A stretch of DNA of 64,000 nt. Source: Leucobacter chinensis. GTDB taxonomy: Bacteria > Actinomycetota > Actinomycetes > Actinomycetales > Microbacteriaceae. Shown here piece by piece: positions 53,816-61,747 of this stretch. Both the position numbers and the translations under genes were made by a program. Under the pieces are notes generated by a model. That model worked only from the letters and a program-made list of their open reading frames with translations, was not told where the DNA came from and did not search any database. Numbering within the stretch: the stretch's first letter is position 1; every line of letters begins with the position of its first letter. The DNA lies in assembly GCF_019049105.1 (NCBI RefSeq), contig NZ_JAHQZR010000004.1:144631-208630 (forward strand), given 5' to 3'.

Positions 53816-54136
53816 CTACTGGGGAGGCGCCACCTCGCTAGCTTTGCGGGCATGTACCAGATCGTTCGCGGTGATGCGCCTGCGCGCTTTAGGGTGAACA
53901 TCACTGTCAGTGATGCCGCTGACGAGGTCGGCGGTGGTGGTGTCGAGCGCTGTGGCGAGGCGTGCAATCATGTCAACCTTCGGTGTGGTCAGGCCGCGTT
54001 CGATCCTGCTCAAGCTGGTGAGGTGAATCTCGGCCATGTCGGCAAGGTCTTGTTGGCTGATGCCCCTTGCGCGTCTTCTCGACCGAACCCTGTTACCGAC
54101 AATGCGGGCAATGCGAAGATGATCTGATTGCTGCAT
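53816..54136 (-). CDS. XRE family transcriptional regulator
   Basis: 106 residues from an ATG at 54136; the frame continues upstream but without HTH-like content. The Cro/C1-type HTH is GNRVRSRRRARGISQQDLAD and MAEIHLTSLSRIERGLTTPK, followed by MIARLATALDTTTADLVSG. The short C-terminal tail is basic. No ribosome-binding site is visible, so the mRNA may be leaderless. It is divergent from nrdHEF; a connection is not evident. Confidence 0.85.
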   Translation of the reverse strand: MQQSDHLRIARIVGNRVRSRRRARGISQQDLADMAEIHLTSLSRIERGLTTPKVDMIARLATALDTTTADLVSGITDSDVHPKARRRITANDLVHARKASEVAPPQ

Positions 54137-54378
54137 AGGAGTAATGGTGTCACGGAGTGGGCTTGGGCTCGATGAGCTTTGATGCTCATAGCTTAAACGC
54201 CATATGTCGCACTCTGGTGATTGTGGCTCGACACGCCGATAAGACATTCGGGCAGAAAATGTTTCTGTGCGCCTCTCACCTGTGGAAAACTCCTTCAAAA
54301 GCGCAGATTCATGCCAAAAGTTTTTAAGGTTTTTGTTCACAAAAAGCCGAAAAGGGGGTGGAAAGTTACACCGGCGTA

Positions 54379-54396
54379 ACTACAGCATCTTGTGGT
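54379..54396 (+). promoter_or_regulatory. NrdR box 1
   Basis: ACTACAGCATCTTGTGGT, an imperfect palindrome of the NrdR type (half-sites ACTACA/TGTGGT). Its centre is 32 bp from that of box 2, about three helical turns, the usual NrdR arrangement. Confidence 0.65.
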
Positions 54397-54412
54397 TAAG
54401 GTTCATGTGGTT

Positions 54413-54426
54413 CACTATATGTAGTG
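54413..54426 (+). promoter_or_regulatory. NrdR box 2
   Basis: CACTATATGTAGTG, close to the consensus ACACTATATATAGTGT. It lies 80 bp before nrdH, consistent with repression of the class Ib ribonucleotide reductase operon by the ATP-cone repressor NrdR. Confidence 0.8.
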
Positions 54427-54505
54427 CTTGGGGAGGGAACCGCTCTGTGCTGTCACCCCGAGGCAAGACACGACGTAAGTACCTGTTCGGAAGAAGGAAA
54501 GCATC

Positions 54506-54739
54506 ATGACTATCACCGTTTACACGAAGCCTTCATGCGTGCAGTGCGACATGACCTCGCGCGCGCTCGACAACAAGGGTATTGAGTACAACACGCTCGA
54601 TCTTTCAGAAGACCCCGCGGCTCTTGAGCACGTGAAAGAGCTCGGTTACCTGCAGGCTCCCGTCATCGTTGCCGATGGCGAGCACTGGTCAGGCTTTCGC
54701 CCAGACAAGATCGAAGAGCTCGCAAACCGTCTCGCGTAA
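54506..54739 (+). CDS. nrdH: Glutaredoxin-like protein NrdH
   Basis: 77 residues. The redox site is C11-V-Q-C14 (KPSCVQCDMT), and the NrdH-specific C-terminal element is WSGFRPDKIEELA, which binds thioredoxin reductase. It supplies electrons to NrdE. A good site GAAGGAA precedes the ATG. It is first in the operon behind two NrdR boxes; 126 bp separate it from nrdE, with no nrdI between. Confidence 0.95.
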   Translation: MTITVYTKPSCVQCDMTSRALDNKGIEYNTLDLSEDPAALEHVKELGYLQAPVIVADGEHWSGFRPDKIEELANRLA

Positions 54740-54865
54740 TGCTGGCGGGCCCTCTCGGGCTCTCTACAACACAACAACACACATAGCGGCGGGCAACCCT
54801 CAACGGCGAGGGAAGCCGGCCGCTCAACACTATCTAGAGCACTACCAGAGTGAGGATGAGAGATT

Positions 54866-57028
54866 TTGGATACGGCACTGAAAGCGCAGACAGACCAGCA
54901 CGAGTCATCGAAGATTAGCGATATGGATTATCACTCGTTGAACGCGATGCTGAACCTGTATGACGCTGATGGCAAGATCCAGTTCGATAAAGACCGCGAA
55001 GCCGCGCGTCAGTACTTCCTGCAGCACGTGAATCAGAACACCGTGTTCTTCCACAACTTCGAAGAGCGCATGCGGTACCTGCTTGATAATGAATACTACG
55101 AGCGTGAGCTGGTTGACCAGTACTCGGTGAAGTTCATTGAACAGCTCACCGACGAAGCTTACGCCATGAAGTTCCGCTTCCCGACGTTCCTCGGAGCCTT
55201 CAAGTTCTTCACCTCGTACGCCCTGAAAACCTTTGACGGTAAGCGCTACCTCGAACGCTTCGAAGATCGCGTCGTTATGGTCGCCCTTGGGCTTGCACAG
55301 GGTGATGAGAACCTCGCACGCGGCTACATGCGTGAGATCGTCTCGGGTCGTTTCCAGCCCGCAACTCCGACCTTCCTCAACCTCGGTAAGGCGCAGCGAG
55401 GCGAACTCGTCTCGTGCTTCCTGCTGCGTGTAGAAGACAACATGGAGTCGATTGCCCGTGGCGTGAACTCGTCGCTACAGCTCTCGAAGCGTGGCGGCGG
55501 CGTTGCCCTGTCGCTCTCGAACCTCCGCGAAGCTGGTGCGCCGATCAAAAAGATCGAGAACCAGTCGTCGGGCATCATTCCCGTTATGAAGCTGCTCGAA
55601 GACAGCTTCAGCTACGCGAACCAGCTCGGTGCTCGTCAGGGTGCGGGCGCGGTATACCTCTCGGCTCACCACCCCGACATTATGCAGTTTCTCGACACCA
55701 AGCGCGAGAACGCCGACGAGAAGATTCGTATTAAGACCCTCTCACTCGGTGTCGTTGTGCCCGACATTACGTTCGAGCTCGCGAAGAAGAACGAAGATAT
55801 GTACCTCTTCTCGCCATACGACGTTGAGCGTGTGTACGGCGTTCCTTTTGGCGACCTGCCCATCACCGAGAACTACTACGAGATGGTCAACGACGCACGG
55901 ATTAAAAAGACGAAGATCAGCGCTCGCGCCTTCTTCCAGACCGTCGCAGAGCTCCAGTTCGAGTCGGGCTACCCGTACATCGTGTTTGAAGACACCGTGA
56001 ACCGTGAGAACCCGATCAAGGGCCGCATCAATATGTCGAACCTCTGCTCAGAGATTCTGCAGGTCAATACCCCGACGACCTACAACGAAGATCTCAGCTA
56101 CAACGAGATCGGTAAAGACATCTCGTGCAACCTTGGTTCGATGAACATTGCCGCGATGATGGATGGCGATACGTTTGCCGAGAGCGTTGACCTCTCGATT
56201 CGTGCGCTCACCGCGGTGAGCGACATGAGCCACATCAGCTCGGTTCGTTCGATCGAAGACGGGAACGACAAGTCGCACGCGATTGGCCTCGGCCAGATGA
56301 ACCTGCACGGCTACCTCGCCCGTGAACACATTCACTACGGGTCAGAAGAGGGCATCGACTTCACGAATATCTACTTCTACACGATCCTCTTCCACGCGCT
56401 CAAAGCGTCGAACGCGCTCGCGATCGAGCGTAAGACGACCTTTGACGGCTTCGCCGATTCGAAGTACGCATCGGGCGAGTTCTTCGACAAGTACACCGAC
56501 CAGGTGTGGGAGCCCGAGACCGACCGCGTGAAGCAGCTCTTCGCCGATGCCGGTGTCTCGATTCCCACGAGCGATGACTGGAAGCAGCTCAAGGCCACGG
56601 TCATGGAGCACGGCATCTACAATCAGAACCTGCAGGCGGTGCCGCCGACCGGCTCGATCTCGTACATCAACAACTCGACCTCATCGATTCACCCGATCGC
56701 GTCGAAGGTTGAGATTCGTAAAGAGGGCAAGCTTGGCCGCGTCTACTACCCGGCTCCGTTCATGACGAACGAAAACCTCGACTATTACACCGACGCGTAC
56801 GAGGTTGGCCCCGAAAAGATCATCGACACCTATGCCGCGGCAACGCAGCACGTCGACCAGGGCTTGTCGCTCACGCTGTTCTTCAAGGACACGGCAACGA
56901 CCCGCGACATCAACCGCGCGCAGATCTACGCATGGCGCAAGGGCATCAAGACGATTTACTACATTCGTCTGCGCCAGCTCGCACTCGAGGGCACTGACAT
57001 GACCGAGTGCGTCAGCTGCATGCTCTAA
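54866..57028 (+). CDS. nrdE: Class Ib ribonucleoside-diphosphate reductase, alpha subunit
   Basis: 720 residues from a TTG at 54866 preceded by GAGGATGAGAG; the next ATG would drop 19 residues. Catalytic elements include the active-site Cys in [11 protein letters not shown], the substrate loop [12 protein letters not shown], the [11 protein letters not shown] loop, Tyr pair region and the C-terminal shuttle cysteines MTECVSCML. There is no N-terminal ATP cone, as expected for NrdE. It reduces ribonucleoside diphosphates with NrdF, receiving electrons from NrdH. Length is normal for the family. Confidence 0.97.
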   Translation: MDTALKAQTDQHESSKISDMDYHSLNAMLNLYDADGKIQFDKDREAARQYFLQHVNQNTVFFHNFEERMRYLLDNEYYERELVDQYSVKFIEQLTDEAYAMKFRFPTFLGAFKFFTSYALKTFDGKRYLERFEDRVVMVALGLAQGDENLARGYMREIVSGRFQPATPTFLNLGKAQRGELVSCFLLRVEDNMESIARGVNSSLQLSKRGGGVALSLSNLREAGAPIKKIENQSSGIIPVMKLLEDSFSYANQLGARQGAGAVYLSAHHPDIMQFLDTKRENADEKIRIKTLSLGVVVPDITFELAKKNEDMYLFSPYDVERVYGVPFGDLPITENYYEMVNDARIKKTKISARAFFQTVAELQFESGYPYIVFEDTVNRENPIKGRINMSNLCSEILQVNTPTTYNEDLSYNEIGKDISCNLGSMNIAAMMDGDTFAESVDLSIRALTAVSDMSHISSVRSIEDGNDKSHAIGLGQMNLHGYLAREHIHYGSEEGIDFTNIYFYTILFHALKASNALAIERKTTFDGFADSKYASGEFFDKYTDQVWEPETDRVKQLFADAGVSIPTSDDWKQLKATVMEHGIYNQNLQAVPPTGSISYINNSTSSIHPIASKVEIRKEGKLGRVYYPAPFMTNENLDYYTDAYEVGPEKIIDTYAAATQHVDQGLSLTLFFKDTATTRDINRAQIYAWRKGIKTIYYIRLRQLALEGTDMTECVSCML

Positions 57029-58042
<1,014 letters not shown>

Positions 58043-58072
58043 AATCTTGATGTAGTCGGGTACACATCTGGC

Positions 58073-58120
58073 CTGTTCTGGGGCCCAGAACAGCGAGTTT
58101 TCGCAGATCTGGGCCCTTTT
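58073..58120 (+). terminator. nrdF terminator with overlapping alternative hairpin
   Basis: GGGCCCAGA (58081-58089) pairs with TCTGGGCCC (58108-58116), followed by TTTT; an inner GCGA/TCGC hairpin lies in its loop. An alternative hairpin, CTGTTCTGG (58073-58081) with CCAGAACAG (58085-58093), shares the left arm and would exclude the terminator fold. Confidence 0.75.
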
Positions 58121-58535
58121 GTGTGCCTCTGTTTAGAGGTAAAGGAGAACCGGAATGTATATCAGCACCCATTCGGCGGGGCACGCCGGGGGCACGGACG
58201 CACGTATCGGGTGGGTGAGGAGGTGCTCGAACGCCGGAAAACGTGCTCCAGGTACCTTTATTGTTGTGCCCGTGCGTGCCCTCACGGCGCATCGAGCCCG
58301 CTGAGAGCTTGTGTATCCATGTGGAAGTACGCGCCCGAATCCTGCGGGGTCACGGAGGGGCACGGTCGCCCTGCGCTGTCCACACGACCTGACGGGAGAG
58401 CATGAGGAGCGCCCAGAAACCAGAAAAGACCATGGCGAAGCCCGAGCCCTGGGGAAGGCTGCCTTCCGGTCGCCAGCAAGCACGCTTTTGGGGCCGCTAA
58501 TGCTTTGATTGACTCCTGTCCGCTAGCTCTGAGGA
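58121..58535. other. Intergenic region between nrdF and the IS remnant
   Basis: No supported gene is seen in these roughly 415 bases. Several short frames exist on both strands but none has a ribosome-binding site or recognisable protein features. Confidence 0.5.
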
Positions 58536-59306
58536 ATGGCTGGGAGGATATGGGCCATAGCTAGATACTCGGAAGAGTTCAGAAAAGACCCTATCGCGCT
58601 CGTTGGGCAGGGCGGTGCCTAGTCGGAGGTATGCGGAGATCTTGGTGCCTCGAGACGGCGCTCTCGAAAAGAGGGACTGATGCTGACCGTGCTGATCGTG
58701 GCTTGCCCCTCGCAGAGGCGATGAGTCACGAGAAAGACGCTCAGATTTGTGAACTGATCAAACGTAATGGGCTCCTGGAGCAAGGGAACGAGGTATTGCG
58801 TCGGGTGGCCGTGTATCTGTCGCTAATTTATATCGCGCCCCAAAATAGTATTCCCACGCGTCCAAGAGATTGCTGCAACTGTTGCTCCAGTGAGGGTGCC
58901 TGTCGCAGTGGCGTGCAAGGTAGTGGGTGTCACGAAACAGGCCTGCTATCAGTGGGTGAAACAGCCCTGCTCCAAGAGCGAACTCGAACAGGCGCATCTG
59001 ATCGAGGTCTTGCGCGAGATTCATGAGGAAGACGCTGAGTTCGGATATCGATTCCCTGCCGAGGAGCTCCTCGACCTGGGCTACTAGATCGGCGATCAGC
59101 TGCAAGCGTCCCTTGCCGTGACTGCATTGGAGAATGCGGTCCAGCAGCTTGGCTATCCCGTGTGCACGACCGGTCATTCAGATAGGGGCGGTCAGTTTCG
59201 TTCGCAGAGATTCCAACCTGCTCTCACACGGAATCAGATGCGGGGTCGAAGGGGTGCGTGTGAGCGGCTTGTGAGGCTATGCGAGTTTCAAGCTATATTG
59301 AATTAA
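58536..59306 (+). pseudogene. Decayed IS3-family transposase (OrfA and OrfB fragments)
   Basis: From 58536 the frame reads ARYSEEFRKDPIALVGQGGA and then a stop, followed by SEVCGDLGAS: the start of an IS3 OrfA helix-turn-helix. EKDAQICELIKRNGLLEQGN in another frame is the OrfA leucine zipper. PVAVACKVVGVTKQACYQWV, then HLIEVLREIHEEDAEFGYRF (58885-59086), is the OrfB N terminus, ending at a stop. HSDRGGQFRSQRFQPAL (59170-59230) is the catalytic DDE block with HSDRG, lacking the first Asp region and frameshifted after it. The element is inactive, with multiple frameshifts, stops and a large internal deletion. Terminal repeats were not found. Confidence 0.85.
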
Positions 59307-59340
59307 GTAAGCGTACTCCAGTGAGCACGATAAAGGAGTA

Positions 59341-59629
59341 GCGACAGATTCTGATGCGTCACTCGTCTTTATAAGTGCAGCAGCGTGCACAGCTGTTGCG
59401 CACCTCCCATACTTCCCCCTTGGAGGTGCTTACCGACCTAGCTCCCTTAGCGGTCGGGTGAACTGGCATGAATCCTGTCTCATCCCCCATCCCCAGAGAC
59501 GCATGCCGGGACTACGGCGCATCTCACGCCGGTGAGAGAGGGAGGCGCGAGCCCCCCTCTCTCACGAAAATAATCGTTCTTTGCTGCCCCGGCGACAGAT
59601 TCTGGCCACTCGCTCGTCTTCTATATTGT
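59341..59629 (+). promoter_or_regulatory. Structured leader with duplicated promoter-like motif upstream of the DUF5819 operon
   Basis: GCGACAGATTCTG occurs at 59341-59353 and again at 59592-59604, each followed by CTCGTCTT and a -10-like TATAAG (59370-59375) or TATATT (59622-59627). Between the copies are three stem-loops: GCACCTCC/GGAGGTGC (59400-59429), ACCGACC/GGTCGGGT (59432-59459) and an 11-bp stem GTGAGAGAGGG/CCCTCTCTCAC (59532-59565). No gene was supported here. Confidence 0.45.
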
Positions 59630-59686
59630 AGGGGCGTCGCTTCTGGCTCGCCCTCTAAGAGTCTAAGAGAATTGGGGCAGATATAG

Positions 59687-60523
59687 ATGGTGGTCGTTAG
59701 GCAGGGGAAGTCGGAGGCTTTAGTACTTGATAACGGGTCGGCCGAGCTGAATCATTCGAGGGAAAACCGTGGTACGACGATCCTCGTGCGAGTGATCTCA
59801 TTTGTGGCTGTGATATTCACAGCATGGCATGTGTTTGCCTCGTTTCTCTGGATTTTTCCGCCGTCGCCACTTCGGCAGTTGGTGCCAGGAAACGCGCTGA
59901 CCTCTTACATGCTTCCTATGTTTGGACAGTCATGGAGCGTTTTCGCTCCAGAACCGATCAATGGTGATTATCATTTCAACGTCAGGGCTCTTGTCCAAGA
60001 GGATGGAGACGAAGAAGTAACTGGCTGGGTGAGTGCTACTGATGTCGAACTTTCAATGGTCCAGTACAATTTGTTCCCCCCACGCGCGGGGATCCAAGCA
60101 GAGGAACTGGCCAGTACCTTCAAAGGAAGCTGGGGTGAGCTGAACGAAGAGCAGCGCGAAGTCGTTGCACTGGACTTTTTTGAAGCTGACTGGGAAGCGC
60201 ATCTAAAGGATGAGCTTGAGTCACAAGGAGACGAAAACGATCTAGTAGACGACTACTTGGTCCAAGACCATCGTGCGACTGCTTATGCTACGCAGGTTGC
60301 CAAAGCGATCTGGGGTGACGATGTCGTGCGGGTTCAGTATCGAGTAAGCCGGCAGAACGTGCTCCCCTTCATTGACCGAAATGATTCGGAAGCACAGCGT
60401 CCTGAACCGCAGACCGTCCTTCCCGGGTGGAGAGAGCCACTCGTCGAGGAGGGGCAGAGCGAACAAGATTTCGCAGACGTATTCAGGGCTCAGTACGAAA
60501 AGCTGCAGGGGAGCAAACAGTGA
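59687..60523 (+). CDS. DUF5819 family protein (SdpA-like)
   Basis: 278 residues. A single N-terminal membrane helix (VISFVAVIFTAWHVFASFLWIF) is followed by PPSPLRQLVPGNALTSYMLP and FGQSWSVFAPEPINGDYHFN, the DUF5819 signature, and an extracytoplasmic domain with acidic character. It shares layout with SdpA, the partner of SdpB in Bacillus Sdp toxin maturation. Translationally coupled to the HTTM gene (GTGA overlap). GC content and codon use are lower than in the left 58 kb, suggesting acquisition. The start at 59687 has no strong ribosome-binding site. Confidence 0.85.
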   Translation: MVVVRQGKSEALVLDNGSAELNHSRENRGTTILVRVISFVAVIFTAWHVFASFLWIFPPSPLRQLVPGNALTSYMLPMFGQSWSVFAPEPINGDYHFNVRALVQEDGDEEVTGWVSATDVELSMVQYNLFPPRAGIQAEELASTFKGSWGELNEEQREVVALDFFEADWEAHLKDELESQGDENDLVDDYLVQDHRATAYATQVAKAIWGDDVVRVQYRVSRQNVLPFIDRNDSEAQRPEPQTVLPGWREPLVEEGQSEQDFADVFRAQYEKLQGSKQ

Positions 60524-61656
60524 CAGAGAAAACTTGGGCAAGTAAAGCCGACATCGGGGAAGAGCCCAATCACGAGGAAGCCTTCCTGACCCCGGCAGGG
60601 AATGAAACTAGCAACGTGGAGTTGCCGCGAGTCCTCCGGTTCCTGCAACTAATCCTGGATGGAGTCGGCGTTCGGGCGTATCTCAGTATCCAGGGTGCAT
60701 GTCGGAGAGCTTCATCATGGCTTTTTGGCAGCAAACATGCTTTGTATGGACTCGCAGTGACGCGAATACTCTTGGGCGTGGCGGGTCTCGGGCTGTTGCT
60801 CACGAACTTCCGGACACGGCTCTACTCGTTCGCTGGAGGGGCAGCATGGAACGGTGAAATGGCTGAGCCTGTGAGTGATTTTCCGAAGATCTGGGTTTTC
60901 AGTTTCTTCCATCGCTCGATGTCGAACGATCATTTGTATACGTTGCTCTACTTGCTGTTGATGTTCATTGCAGTTCTCATTATCGTTGGATGGCGTTTCA
61001 AGTTCGTTCTCCCGGTGTACTTTTGTCTCTGGGTTGGCTTCATTGAGGCCAACGACATGCTTGGCGATCAAGGCGACAATATGTATCGCATCGTCTTGCT
61101 GTTGCTCTACTTTACCGATGCTGCTGGAAAATGGTCGCTTGATGCTCGGCGACGAGCGCGAAACGGAGAGACCTTCTCTCGAGACTCCGTGTTCGGTCAG
61201 CTGGGAACGGTATTTCACAACCTGGCAGTCATTGGACTAGCAGCGCAAGTGATCCTGGTCTACACTTCCGGTGCCTTGTTTAAAGCTGGCGGAGAACCGT
61301 GGGCGCAAGGGTGGGCTGTCTACCACCCACTGGCGACAACTCGATTCGGGACCTGGCCAATCCTGTCCGAGCTGATCACTAGTTGGGGCCCCTTGGTTGC
61401 AATCGGCACTCTCGGTTCGTTGTTCATGCAAGCAGCGTTCCCATTTCTGCTACTGCATCGCGTGACTCGTGTCATCGGACTGATCGGCATACTCGGATTT
61501 CATCTTGCCATTGCAGTACTAATGGGGCTGCCGTGGTTTTCACTCACCATGGTTGCCGTCGACTCAATCTTCATTCGTGATGTGACTTGGCGGGGCATCG
61601 CGGAAAGGGCACGTTTCAGCTGGGCAGCATCGCGCTTGTCTTCAAAAGGTATCTAA
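60520..61656 (+). CDS. HTTM domain membrane protein (vitamin K-dependent gamma-carboxylase-like; SdpB-like)
   Basis: 378 residues from a GTG at 60520 with GGGGAG upstream and a 4-bp overlap with the DUF5819 gene. At least eight membrane helices follow an N-terminal cytoplasmic stretch; ALYGLAVTRILLGVAGLGLL, GDNMYRIVLLLLYFTDA and HLAIAVLMGLPWFSLTMVAV fit the HTTM/VKGC superfamily. The carboxylase catalytic Lys was not identified. SdpB belongs to this superfamily, and DUF5819-HTTM pairs resemble SdpA-SdpB. A role in processing or export of a secreted product, possibly the surface protein downstream, is inference. Confidence 0.85.
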   Translation: MTEKTWASKADIGEEPNHEEAFLTPAGNETSNVELPRVLRFLQLILDGVGVRAYLSIQGACRRASSWLFGSKHALYGLAVTRILLGVAGLGLLLTNFRTRLYSFAGGAAWNGEMAEPVSDFPKIWVFSFFHRSMSNDHLYTLLYLLLMFIAVLIIVGWRFKFVLPVYFCLWVGFIEANDMLGDQGDNMYRIVLLLLYFTDAAGKWSLDARRRARNGETFSRDSVFGQLGTVFHNLAVIGLAAQVILVYTSGALFKAGGEPWAQGWAVYHPLATTRFGTWPILSELITSWGPLVAIGTLGSLFMQAAFPFLLLHRVTRVIGLIGILGFHLAIAVLMGLPWFSLTMVAVDSIFIRDVTWRGIAERARFSWAASRLSSKGI

Positions 61657-61747
61657 TCCAGCTCTTATCTCCCACAATTCGTTCGCGAAGCAGGGAGGGT
61701 TCAACGTCACTTTGGAATTTCGGAGTGGCTGTCAAATGGAGGAAATA

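Noticed and set aside
54267..54509. 80-codon frame upstream of nrdH
   Set aside because: It runs through both NrdR boxes and the nrdH promoter region.
59468..59686. 72-codon frame before the DUF5819 gene
   Set aside because: It spans the structured leader with an 11-bp hairpin and a second promoter-like motif, and resembles nothing.
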